DNA of 13,295 nucleotides from UBA3103 sp002365855 (GCA_030627625.1 DAOURR010000059.1:1-13295), one strand, 5' to 3'; shown: positions 6,790 through 13,295, numbered from the stretch's first letter. Numbers and translations: made by a program. Notes: generated from the sequence alone by a model not told the origin.

Positions 6790-7176
6790 TTGAGCGGTCC
6801 GCTAGTCAAGTGCGAGGTTAATACCTGCACTCACTGGTTTAATGGTAATGTATGCAGCGCTTCAAATGTTGACATTCTTCACGAAGAACCGGGGAACATG
6901 GCGCAAAATCCAGAACACACCGAATGCAAAACTTTTGAAAAAAAGAGAGGTTTGGCCAACCTGGTAGGGTCCATGGATAACGTAAACTGGGGCGGCATGA
7001 TTTCCTCTATTTTTATGCCCGGGCAACAGATCAATCCATCGGTAACCTGTATAGTTGATTCCTGTAAATACTGGGCTGATGGTAACCTGTGCCACGCGGA
7101 AAATATCAATGTCTCAGGGGACGGAGCAGTTGAATGCCAGGATACGAACTGTGCCACTTATATGAATAAATCATGA
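6790..7176 (+). CDS. DUF1540 protein with two cysteine-rich domains
   Basis: A 128-aa protein containing two copies of the DUF1540 domain. Copy one (about 5-50) has C8, C13, C22 and C46 with VKCEVNTCTHWFNGNVC; copy two (about 84-125) has C87, C92, C101, C116 and C121 with VTCIVDSCKYWADGNLC. The C-x4-C-x8-C spacing is identical, and both copies have the central W-x-(N/D)-G-N. A linker of about 35 residues rich in Gly, Met and Asn joins them. The cysteine pattern suggests metal binding or disulfides, but the family has no established function. The start is TTG at 6790, chosen because GAGGTGA lies 6 bases before it; an in-frame GTG at 6781 overlaps that site and is less likely. No signal peptide, so it is likely cytoplasmic or spore-internal. 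Confidence 0.85.
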   Translation: MSGPLVKCEVNTCTHWFNGNVCSASNVDILHEEPGNMAQNPEHTECKTFEKKRGLANLVGSMDNVNWGGMISSIFMPGQQINPSVTCIVDSCKYWADGNLCHAENINVSGDGAVECQDTNCATYMNKS

Positions 7177-7268
7177 TACCACAATATACCACTAATAACA
7201 TACACTCGCCTGTAGAATAATATCTGCAAAAGGCAAACCAAGCCTAATATATACAAGGAGGAACAAGA

Positions 7269-8066
7269 ATGGACCAAATTTATCAACTGCAAAGGCAGAT
7301 CCAGGACCTGCGTCAAGAAGTCAATACTATTAACCAGGTAGCAGGTCAGCTGCAGCGTTCAGAAGCAAACAATGCGTCACAGCTTCAGCGTTTGCAGCAA
7401 AATGAGACCATTGCATCGCAACAACTTCAAGCTATTCAACAAATTTGCAACCGCTTGAGCCAGGATGTCAATGCAATCAGCAACGTAGCTCAGCAAGTAA
7501 CCACGCAAATGTTTAGCAGACCCTTCAGCAGCGGTCAGTTTGGGACTGGAGCATACCAGCAGGGCACCGGACATTTTGGAACTAAAGGTACTACAATCGG
7601 TACAGGCTACTACAACCCGTCCCAGTTTGGATCCTTTGGTTCCCAGTTTGGAACCAACCGCAGCGATGACTTTTCTAAAAACCAGCAAATCAGCTCAATG
7701 GCAGCCAACCGATACGGTGTTGGATTTAGTATGCCAGACTATGCTTCTAACCAGCAGATCAATAGCATGGTCAGCCAGGGCTTACTGGGCTCGCCTCAAG
7801 GCAACGTTGGAACCAGCACATATGGCATGAGCAATATGGGAACATCTTTTAGCCCAACCGGGTATGCCGGTACCAGCACCGGTAACTTTTCGGTTCTTCC
7901 GTCACATCCGTCACAAACAAGTCACTATGCGTCGACCGGTTTTGCCGGAAGTCAGAATCTACCGATGTACAGCACCAACCAGATGAGCACTCCCAACCAG
8001 CTAAGCAGCAGTATGTACGGTAGCCAGTCCAACATTCCGAGTTTTAGCAGCTACAACAATTTCTAA
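7269..8066 (+). CDS. Coiled-coil and FG/Q/S/G-rich low-complexity protein, unknown function
   Basis: A 265-aa protein I do not recognise. Residues 1-80 are a glutamine-rich amphipathic helix with hydrophobic residues at heptad-like spacing (I4, L7, I11, L14, V18, I21), probably an oligomerising coiled coil. From 82 to the end it is low complexity: Gly, Ser, Thr, Asn, Gln, Tyr, Phe and Met dominate, with very few charges. FG dipeptides recur at 91, 103, 120, 123 and 127. A longer repeat, NQQI(S/N)SM, occurs at 138-144 and 161-167. The only cysteine is C60. There is no signal peptide or membrane segment. The composition suggests a self-assembling protein, perhaps a spore-layer or condensate-forming protein, but that is inference. 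The ATG follows AAGGAGG at good spacing, and a very strong terminator at 8076-8127 ends the unit, suggesting high expression. Confidence 0.8.
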   Translation: MDQIYQLQRQIQDLRQEVNTINQVAGQLQRSEANNASQLQRLQQNETIASQQLQAIQQICNRLSQDVNAISNVAQQVTTQMFSRPFSSGQFGTGAYQQGTGHFGTKGTTIGTGYYNPSQFGSFGSQFGTNRSDDFSKNQQISSMAANRYGVGFSMPDYASNQQINSMVSQGLLGSPQGNVGTSTYGMSNMGTSFSPTGYAGTSTGNFSVLPSHPSQTSHYASTGFAGSQNLPMYSTNQMSTPNQLSSSMYGSQSNIPSFSSYNNF

Positions 8067-8075
8067 GAACGATTC

Positions 8076-8127
8076 AGTGAGCAGGGGCCTAAATTTAGGC
8101 CCCTGCTTACTTTAAATCGATTTTTTT
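8076..8127 (+). terminator. Strong intrinsic terminator after the FG-rich protein gene
   Basis: A perfect 28-base palindrome (8080-8107, arms AGCAGGGGCCTAAA and its complement) extends four more pairs, one of them G-U, to 8076-8111. A run of seven T follows at 8121-8127. The 18-pair stem with a T tract 10 bases on fits a terminator, although the spacing to the T tract is longer than ideal. Confidence 0.8.
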
Positions 8128-8141
8128 CTTAATTAATAGAC

Positions 8142-8222
8142 ATTAATACCCCCTTAACAAAATCTTCCATTCCAAATATAATGATTTTAAATAAGTAACA
8201 TATCACTTAAGGGGGTCTTAAT
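8142..8222 (+). repeat. 16-base inverted repeat spanning promoter and ribosome binding site
   Basis: The left arm ATTAATACCCCCTTAA (8142-8157) and right arm TTAAGGGGGTCTTAAT (8207-8222) are complementary at 15 of 16 positions, 49 bases apart. The right arm contains the ribosome binding site TAAGGGGGT and ends exactly at the TTG start of the next gene. The left arm overlaps the -35 box of the promoter listed next. Confidence 0.8.
8154..8182 (+). promoter_or_regulatory. Promoter of the 80-aa helical protein gene
   Basis: TTAACA (8154-8159), a 17-base spacer and a perfect TATAAT (8177-8182). Transcription would start near 8189, so the left arm of the inverted repeat would not be in this transcript. 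Its first four bases are also the end of that arm, so a protein bound there would block the promoter. Confidence 0.7.
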
Positions 8223-8465
8223 TTGGCAAAAACTTTACGTGAGGGAACAACTTACTCGCAGCGTGATATTGTGGATCTCTTAGGGGAATTCTCAGCCTTT
8301 AAGGACAGGGTTATTAAGAAATTTAAAGATCTGGCTAAAGAACTCGAGGGCAAACCAAATGAACATGACCTGTGGGTAAACCTCTATATGATCTCCACTG
8401 ATTACGCTGAAGAAATTGCAGGAAAAAAGCAAAAGCAACAGGAAATATTGCAAAAAATAAGCTAA
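8223..8465 (+). CDS. Small helical protein, unknown function
   Basis: An 80-aa, highly charged, probably all-helical protein with no family I recognise. Residues 12-42 (SQRDIVDLLGEFSAFKDRVIKKFKDLAKEL) form one amphipathic helix. A GKPNEHD turn follows at 43-49, then a second helix (50-66) and a lysine/glutamine-rich tail (68-79). No cysteine, signal peptide or membrane segment is present. The start is TTG at 8223, fixed by TAAGGGGGT (8208-8216) with 6 bases to the start codon. It is a monocistronic unit with its own promoter and terminator, which supports it being real despite its size. The inverted repeat over its control region suggests tight or self-regulated expression. A structural, adaptor or regulatory role is possible, but nothing in the sequence decides. 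Confidence 0.75.
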   Translation: MAKTLREGTTYSQRDIVDLLGEFSAFKDRVIKKFKDLAKELEGKPNEHDLWVNLYMISTDYAEEIAGKKQKQQEILQKIS

Positions 8466-8469
8466 CCAT

Positions 8470-8510
8470 AACAAGCCCTGTGTCTACACGGGGCTTGTTT
8501 ATTTTATTAA
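8470..8510 (+). terminator. Intrinsic terminator after the 80-aa protein gene
   Basis: The stem 8470-8482 with 8487-8499 (13 pairs, one T-G, loop TCTA) is followed by TTTATTTTATT. It lies 5 bases after the stop codon. Confidence 0.9.
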
Positions 8511-8512
8511 AT

Positions 8513-8542
8513 TTGACATGAAATATAAAATCATGCTAACCT
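8513..8542 (+). promoter_or_regulatory. Promoter of the TetR-RND unit
   Basis: A perfect TTGACA (8513-8518) with a weak -10 (TAACCT at 8537-8542, 18-base spacer). The weak -10 lies inside the tandem operator, so regulator binding would occlude polymerase. Confidence 0.6.
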
Positions 8543-8560
8543 GTTAACTAACCGGTTAGT
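8536..8560. promoter_or_regulatory. Tandem TetR-type operator
   Basis: ACTAACCGGTTAGT (8547-8560) is a perfect 14-base palindrome of the kind bound by TetR/AcrR dimers. Directly upstream, CTAACCTGTTAA (8536-8547) matches the central 12 bases of it at 10 positions, giving two abutting copies with a 12-base period. They overlap the -10 of the TetR gene promoter, which predicts autorepression by the gene that starts at 8578. Confidence 0.8.
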
Positions 8561-8577
8561 ATGGGAGGTTGCACCAG

Positions 8578-9174
8578 TTGTTAGAATCCCGGTCGAACGA
8601 CTCTACATATGTCCGGATTTGCGAATCGGCCGTAAAAATATTTAGCAGCAAGGGCTATCATAAAACTACGATGGACGATATCGCTTCCACAGCGGGTCTC
8701 ACCAAAGGCGCTATTTACTGGCATTTTAAAAATAAGCGTGAGCTGTTTAAATTTTTAATTGAACGCATGTTTAGCGAGTTGGATCATTTGATATTCTCCT
8801 CTTTATCATCTGCCTCTCCCCCGCCTGCGAAAATTCTTTACACTTTTGAAATTTGCGTGGATTTTTACGTAAATAACAGGGATTTCTGCGCCTTGACGAA
8901 GGTTTTTCATTCCGAAGTAGCTACCCTTCTTGACAATGAATTTGAAACCAGGCTTCGTTCCATCTACAGCCGCTACCGCAGCCTGCTGGCAGATATATTC
9001 CGTCAAGGTATAGCCGAAGGATATTTTAACCATGGTACCGACCCTCTGATTGCAGGGTCAATCATCATAGCAGCTTTTGAGGGGATTAGCTTTCAGTGGA
9101 TGATGGATCCAAACGCATTTGATCTTAAACAGGTCCTGCCCTTGATAAAGAAAATAATTGAGAATGGTTTTTGA
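8578..9174 (+). CDS. TetR/AcrR family transcriptional repressor
   Basis: A 198-aa regulator. Its N-terminal helix-turn-helix is typical: RICESAVKIFSSKGYHKTTMDDIASTAGLTKGAIYWHFKNKREL (13-56), with the recognition helix around T42-F50. The remainder (about 60-198) is the helical ligand-binding and dimerisation domain, whose ligand cannot be read from sequence. TTG at 8578 is chosen as the start because GGGAGG (8563-8568) is 9 bases before it; another in-frame TTG at 8569 abuts that site with no spacing. The tandem palindrome just upstream is its likely operator. It is followed after 80 bases, with no terminator, by an RND transporter gene, so it probably represses its own synthesis and that of the pump until an inducer binds. 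Confidence 0.92.
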   Translation: MLESRSNDSTYVRICESAVKIFSSKGYHKTTMDDIASTAGLTKGAIYWHFKNKRELFKFLIERMFSELDHLIFSSLSSASPPPAKILYTFEICVDFYVNNRDFCALTKVFHSEVATLLDNEFETRLRSIYSRYRSLLADIFRQGIAEGYFNHGTDPLIAGSIIIAAFEGISFQWMMDPNAFDLKQVLPLIKKIIENGF

Positions 9175-9254
9175 TTAAGACAGCCGGGCTACAATCAAGC
9201 AGGACTGAACGGAGATAATTATTAAAGTCTTTTTCTAAAGTGGGGGGCTCCTTT

Positions 9255-12200
9255 TTGAATATAACAAAGCTAGCTATAAAAAGGCCCGCTTCCATGACTA
9301 TGGTTATTATGTTTTTTATCGTGCTGGGTCTGGTAGGATACCAGCGACTAGGTTCAGATCTCTTCCCTGAAACCAACATTCCTTTTGTTTCCGTTGTGAC
9401 AACATACCAGGGCGCGGGAGCTAAAGAAATAGAAAGCCAGGTTGTTGACCCCATAGAAGAGGCCGTATCCTCAATACCTGGGATTAAGCGTACAACTACC
9501 ACTGCCTCGGAAGGCATTGCTGTTTCCATTCTGGAATTCAACATGAACACTGACTCAAACATAGCAGCAATAGACGTCCAAAAAGCCATGGATTCCATCC
9601 TGTACAAGCTGCCCAAAGATGCTGACAAGCCTATAGTTCAGAAGCATAATATGAATGCCGAGCCGGTCATGACCATTGTCCTGTCCGGCGAGCGATCAAT
9701 TCCCTCTATTTATAAAATTGCTAAAGATACCGTGAAACAGCAGTTGGAGTCAACCGCGGGTGTGGGTGCAATAACACTTGTGGGTGGACAAGAGCGGGAA
9801 ATCGACGTTCAGGTGGACCGTGTTAAAATAGAGGGCTACGGTCTGTCTATAAACCAGGTGGCTGACCGCCTACGCCTGGAAAACATCAATATGCCTGCCG
9901 GAAACCTTAAACAGCCGTCCACCGATTATACCGTCCGCCTCTTGAGCGAATACGGAAGTCTGTCAGAGTTAGAAGAAATCCGTATACCTTTTTCCGGTGG
10001 ATCCGTTGCCTTAAAAGAAATTGCCTCTGTCAGGGACAGCCACGCTGAAGCTACTCATTATGCACGACTGAACGGGAGACAGGCAGTAGCAATCATTATC
10101 CAGAAACAAAATGATGCCGGGATAGTGGAAACCGCTTCAGGTGTTGTCAAGAAGCTTGAGGAAATCAAAACACAGCTGCCAAAGGATCTGGAGCTGGTCG
10201 TTGCCCAAAATAACGCTGACTTTATCAAGGACTCCCTGGCCAATACCAAGCGTACACTTTTGGAAGGTGTGCTGATGACCGGCGTAGTTCTTATTTTTTT
10301 CCTCCGGGAATGGCGATCTGTTATAACTGTAATGCTTGCCATACCAACATCGATCATCTCGACCTTCTTAATGATGTATTTTGCCGGTTTTAGTTTTAAC
10401 CTTCTGTCTCTTATGGGACTGACCCTCTGCGTTGGCATCCTGGTTGACGACTCAATTGTTATCCTCGAAAACATTCACAGACACCGGATGATGGGTAAAA
10501 ACCCGGATACTGCCGCTATCGACGGCAGGTACGAAATCGGGATGGCAGCTATCGCTATAACGCTTCAGGATGTCGTGGTGTTTATGCCCATCGCCTTTAT
10601 GACCGGCATGGTCGGCCAGTTCTTCAGACAGTTCGGGCTGACCGTGGTATTTGCTGCCCTCTTTTCCCTATTTATTTCTTTCACCCTGACTCCAATGCTC
10701 TCTGCCAAGCTGGGCAAGGCAGATAGTAAAAATGCATTTCCTCTTTTGAGCTTAATCCCCGGCTTAAAAAAATGGCTGGCGCGCTGGTCGGTTTTTGCAG
10801 CAACAACAGTTGATTACTATAAACGACTTCTGGCCTGGTCCTTAAGCCACCGGAGACTGGTAGTCGGCGCGGTAGCTGCGGCTCTGTTTATATCGTTATC
10901 ATTAATCCCACTGGGTGCGATTGGGTCAGAATTTATTTCAAATCCCGACCAGTCAATGTTCACCATGAATATTGAGCTACCCTCAGGCACGTCGTTGGAC
11001 AGGACAAGCGAAATGGTGGCACAGCTGGAAGACAGGTTAAGCACAATACCAGAGGTAAAAAACTATCTTAGCATGCCTGGCAGGAGCGGGGACTCGTTTG
11101 CCAGGGGTTCAAACAATGCTCAGATTGTTGTTGTTTTACATCCTAAAGGTGAGCGAAAAAAGACGGTCTGGAAAGTGGCAGACGATATCAGGGAATGGAA
11201 GAATGATTTTCCCGGCATGAAGCTGACCGTTTCAGAGGCCGGCCTGGTAGGCACCGAGGAACTGGGCGCACCAGTGCAGCTTGAGATTGTGGGACCCGAC
11301 GAAGCGACCCTGTCAGAGCTTGCTTTAAAAGTACAAGATATCGTGGAAAGCACACCGGGAGCCGTTGACGTAAAATCTTCATGGAAGGCTACCGGTCAGC
11401 CGGAGGTGCAGGTTTCCATAGACCGCCTGCGCGCCTCCTCTTACGGATTATCCGCAGCGGAAATAGCCTCGGCCATGCGCGCCAGTGTGGCGGGCGACGT
11501 CGCAGCGCGCTTCCGCGATGAAGGAAAAGAGTATGACATCAGGGTCCGCCTGGACAGAGTCAACCTTTCAAGTGTGAAAGACGTGGGAGAAATTAAAATC
11601 AGCAACGCCGCCGGCTTGATTGTGCCACTGAACCAGGTAGCCAGTATCAGTACCGGCAGCGGTCCCACCACGATCAGCCACCTCAACCGCGAGAGGTTAA
11701 TTGTCATTTCAGCCAATACTAAAGACCGCCCGCTTGGTGATATAACCGGGGATATCAACGCTGCACTGTCCAGTTACAAGATACCTGAAGGATACGAAGT
11801 CCAGTTTTACGGCACCCAAAAGAACATGGAAGAATCCTTCAGCGACCTGATCAAGGCGCTTATACTGGCTGTTGTCCTGGTTTATATGATCCTGGTAATT
11901 CTTTACGAATCTTTCCTGACTCCGCTGGTGCGCATGCTGTCCCTACCCTGCGGGGCCATCGGGGCGCTGTGGGCACTCTTTCTAACAGGATGCACCTTCA
12001 ACATAATCTCCCTGATAGGCTTAGTGATGCTGGACGGGCTGGCCGCAAAGAGCGGCACACTGCTTATTGACTATACCAACACATTGATTAAACGCGGGCT
12101 TACACTGAGGGAGGCTCTAATAGAGGCCGGCATCACCCGGCTGCGGCCTATTATCATGACTGCTGCCACCATGGTAGGCGGCATGCTGCCAACAGCCCTG

Positions 12201-12413
12201 GCGCTGGCTGAAGGCAGTGAAATCCGTAAAAGCATGGCTATCGTTATCATTGGCGGACTTATAACAACCACTCTGCTGACACCGGTTTTAATACCTGTGG
12301 CCTATACCCTGCTGGATGATTTCAATAACTGGGTCAAACGCACATGGCAAAAAAACAAAGAGCGTTTACATACGACCATCAGTCAGAAGCTGGGCGTTAG
12401 CACTGACAAATAA
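9255..12413 (+). CDS. RND family efflux transporter (AcrB/SwrC-like)
   Basis: A 1052-aa, proton-driven membrane transporter of the HAE1/AcrB class, full length. The fold is visible: a first membrane helix (about 14-31), a large extracytoplasmic loop (32-333), helices 2-6 (about 335-482), a second loop (about 560-865) and helices 8-12 (about 866-1020). The proton-relay pair sits in GILVDDSIVILENI as D398-D399, and the matching lysine is K932 in LDGLAAKSGTLLID. D927 five residues before that lysine is unusual, as this position is normally hydrophobic or small. The start is TTG at 9255 after GGGGGG at 7-base spacing, giving the family-typical NITKLAIKRP N-terminus. No membrane fusion protein or outer-membrane channel gene adjoins it. 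The TetR-RND pairing without adaptor resembles yerO-swrC of Bacillus subtilis, whose pump exports surfactin. The substrate here is unknown; an amphiphile or drug is likely. Confidence 0.93.
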   Translation: MNITKLAIKRPASMTMVIMFFIVLGLVGYQRLGSDLFPETNIPFVSVVTTYQGAGAKEIESQVVDPIEEAVSSIPGIKRTTTTASEGIAVSILEFNMNTDSNIAAIDVQKAMDSILYKLPKDADKPIVQKHNMNAEPVMTIVLSGERSIPSIYKIAKDTVKQQLESTAGVGAITLVGGQEREIDVQVDRVKIEGYGLSINQVADRLRLENINMPAGNLKQPSTDYTVRLLSEYGSLSELEEIRIPFSGGSVALKEIASVRDSHAEATHYARLNGRQAVAIIIQKQNDAGIVETASGVVKKLEEIKTQLPKDLELVVAQNNADFIKDSLANTKRTLLEGVLMTGVVLIFFLREWRSVITVMLAIPTSIISTFLMMYFAGFSFNLLSLMGLTLCVGILVDDSIVILENIHRHRMMGKNPDTAAIDGRYEIGMAAIAITLQDVVVFMPIAFMTGMVGQFFRQFGLTVVFAALFSLFISFTLTPMLSAKLGKADSKNAFPLLSLIPGLKKWLARWSVFAATTVDYYKRLLAWSLSHRRLVVGAVAAALFISLSLIPLGAIGSEFISNPDQSMFTMNIELPSGTSLDRTSEMVAQLEDRLSTIPEVKNYLSMPGRSGDSFARGSNNAQIVVVLHPKGERKKTVWKVADDIREWKNDFPGMKLTVSEAGLVGTEELGAPVQLEIVGPDEATLSELALKVQDIVESTPGAVDVKSSWKATGQPEVQVSIDRLRASSYGLSAAEIASAMRASVAGDVAARFRDEGKEYDIRVRLDRVNLSSVKDVGEIKISNAAGLIVPLNQVASISTGSGPTTISHLNRERLIVISANTKDRPLGDITGDINAALSSYKIPEGYEVQFYGTQKNMEESFSDLIKALILAVVLVYMILVILYESFLTPLVRMLSLPCGAIGALWALFLTGCTFNIISLIGLVMLDGLAAKSGTLLIDYTNTLIKRGLTLREALIEAGITRLRPIIMTAATMVGGMLPTALALAEGSEIRKSMAIVIIGGLITTTLLTPVLIPVAYTLLDDFNNWVKRTWQKNKERLHTTISQKLGVSTDK

Positions 12414-12437
12414 AATAGGGGCTTGGTAAGCCCCCTA
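12411..12437. terminator. Shared terminator between convergent genes
   Basis: GGGGCTT (12418-12424) and AAGCCCC (12428-12434) form a 7-pair stem with a GGT loop. On the minus strand it is followed by TATTTTATTTG, a good T-rich tail, so it ends the EcsC-like gene whose stop is at 12440. On the plus strand it follows the RND stop but has only a poor tail. Confidence 0.75.
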
Positions 12438-12439
12438 AA

Positions 12440-13075
12440 TTACTCACCTTTAACCTCTGCTTTCACATCAATGGTATCTCCACTCCAGGTGTCGACGTAC
12501 GCATTCTCAGAGTAGTACGCCACGACGAATTCTCCAATCTTTTTGCAGGTATAATGGTTTACCGCACCAACGATAAACATACCGAAAACTGGAATAACTC
12601 TCAGGAGCGTTCGCTGTGACGCCCTGATCCCCATGGCTAGAAGCGCCTGCTCAACCACGCGCATAAAGGCGCGCCCGGAGAGCTGGGATAAAGTGACCTT
12701 GGTCAGGCCGCTTCCAGCCGCGCCTGCCCCCACCGAGGAAACCAACACCCACACCGCTTCCCTGGATGTGCCGGTAACGTCCAGGTCACGTTTATGTACA
12801 ACCGCTATTTCCAGGATTAATTCCGTAATAAAAAAAGCCATGGCAATCATATCCAGCAGAGTGCCGCCTACAACAGCCACCAGCGTGCCGACCACAGGCA
12901 CGGCTCCAGGCAGAGCTGTTGCTGCGCCTGCTGCCGCGCACCACCTGCTTTTTTTGTTTATCAGCAAATGGCAAAGTTCTTTGGGGGTAAGATTACTCTT
13001 TTTCTTTTGCAGTTTCATAACCCGTTTTTTAATATCTTCCTTATTAATATGATCAAACGGGTTAAATATCATCAA
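12440..13075 (-). CDS. EcsC-like membrane-associated protein
   Basis: A 211-aa protein with a charged N-terminus (1-45) and hydrophobic helices. These include AAAGAATALPGAVPVVGTLVAVVGG (47-71), a second helix around 75-93, an SSVGAGAAGSG helix near 112-122, and the C-terminal RVIPVFGMFIVGAVNHYTCKKIGEFVVAYY. That last segment, with IPV-G-x-N and a following basic/aromatic stretch, is typical of EcsC and DUF697-like proteins, so the assignment is to the EcsC family with moderate confidence. EcsC proteins are poorly understood; some sit near transporters or proteases. A TTG at 13075 is directly followed by an ATG at 13072. The GGGAG site is 9 bases from the TTG and 12 from the ATG, so the TTG is slightly preferred. 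It is convergent with the RND gene and shares its terminator. Confidence 0.6.
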   Translation of the reverse strand: MMIFNPFDHINKEDIKKRVMKLQKKKSNLTPKELCHLLINKKSRWCAAAGAATALPGAVPVVGTLVAVVGGTLLDMIAMAFFITELILEIAVVHKRDLDVTGTSREAVWVLVSSVGAGAAGSGLTKVTLSQLSGRAFMRVVEQALLAMGIRASQRTLLRVIPVFGMFIVGAVNHYTCKKIGEFVVAYYSENAYVDTWSGDTIDVKAEVKGE

Positions 13076-13095
13076 TAATTCCAGCTCCCAACTCT

Positions 13096-13130
13096 ACACG
13101 CCGTCTTATTAAACTTCACCACCGGCGCGT
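13096..13130 (-). repeat. Inverted repeat in the leader of the EcsC-like gene
   Basis: ACGCGCCG and CGGCGTGT (minus strand; 13123-13130 and 13096-13103) pair over 8 positions with one G-U and a 19-base loop. It precedes the ribosome binding site of the EcsC-like gene. It could be a leader hairpin, and it is not followed by a T run. Confidence 0.3.
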
Positions 13131-13205
13131 AAATTCCTACCTGTATTATTCCGAGAATCCTGGTTTTCTCTCCTATTTCATAACTGTTTCATAAAAATCG
13201 TTACC

Positions 13206-13234
13206 TTGCATCTGTTACATCGTTATGATAATAT
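13206..13234 (+). promoter_or_regulatory. Promoter of the partial tRNA gene
   Basis: TTGCAT (13206-13211), a 17-base spacer, then TAATAT (13229-13234), with a start expected near 13241, 21 bases before the tRNA. An alternative -10, GATAAT at 13227-13232, overlaps it. Confidence 0.6.
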
Positions 13235-13261
13235 AAATAATGCTCAGGGACAAATCAATAT

Positions 13262-13295
13262 GGGCCTATAGCTCAGTTGGGAGAGCGCTTGGTTC
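13262..13295 (+). tRNA. Partial tRNA, 3' half beyond the window, probably tRNA-Ala
   Basis: The first 34 bases of a cloverleaf: acceptor strand GGGCCTA, D arm GCTC/GAGC with loop AGTTGGGA, anticodon 5' strand CTTGG, loop TT, and the wobble base C as the window's final base. The anticodon therefore starts with C. The sequence and G at position 3 suggest tRNA-Ala(CGC), but the rest of the anticodon is not visible, so identity is a guess; being a tRNA is not. Confidence 0.85.

Noticed and set aside
7174..7206. CATACACT upstream of the FG-rich protein gene, as a sigma-E or sigma-G -10 box
   Set aside because: No matching -35 box lies at an accepted spacing (nearest candidates give 10, 18 or 19 bases), so the promoter was not annotated.
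12633..13052. 139-codon plus-strand ORF opposite the EcsC-like gene
   Set aside because: Its product has unnatural composition, while the opposite strand encodes a protein with family-like hydrophobic helices, a terminator and a plausible start.

Overview
The window looks like a chromosomal segment from a spore-forming, low-to-mid G+C Firmicute of the Clostridia, most like the Desulfotomaculum/Pelotomaculum group. That placement is inferred from gene content (DUF3231, DUF1540, EcsC-like, a pyruvoyl-type arginine decarboxylase), strong purine-rich ribosome binding sites and heavy use of TTG starts. No phage, CRISPR array, plasmid gene or intact insertion sequence was found.

Layout: positions 1-361 are mostly non-coding, with a terminator-like hairpin and a perfect inverted repeat ahead of a DUF3231 gene (362-1429, +). 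Then come three minus-strand tRNA genes, transcribed Asp-Phe-Gly, with a clear promoter at 1832-1860 and a terminator at 1457-1481. A minus-strand polyamine operon follows (4115 down to 1892): pyruvoyl arginine decarboxylase, spermidine synthase and agmatinase. Together these can turn arginine into agmatine, putrescine and spermidine, given decarboxylated SAM from elsewhere (no speD here).

Divergent from that operon is a glycine-rich YflT-like stress protein gene (4302-4784, +). A 324-base gap after it holds a strong, plus-strand-favoured RNA fold. Next, all on +, come an orphan peptide/solute-binding protein with a signal peptide but no lipobox (5109-6698), a two-domain DUF1540 protein (6790-7176), a coiled-coil plus FG/Q/S/G-rich low-complexity protein (7269-8066) and an 80-aa helical protein of unknown function (8223-8465). 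The 80-aa gene's ribosome binding site lies in one arm of a 16-base inverted repeat. The FG-rich gene and the 80-aa gene each end in a strong terminator.

The last block is a TetR-family regulator (8578-9174) with a tandem operator over its own promoter, followed by an RND efflux transporter (9255-12413) without a membrane fusion protein. This resembles the yerO-swrC arrangement of Bacillus. A convergent EcsC-like membrane protein gene (12440-13075, -) shares a terminator hairpin with the transporter, and the window closes inside a plus-strand tRNA gene that ends at the first anticodon base (C34).

Most of the window is recognisable. The parts least explained by known families are the FG-rich protein, the inverted repeat over the 8223 gene, and the folded RNA element at 4790-4890.
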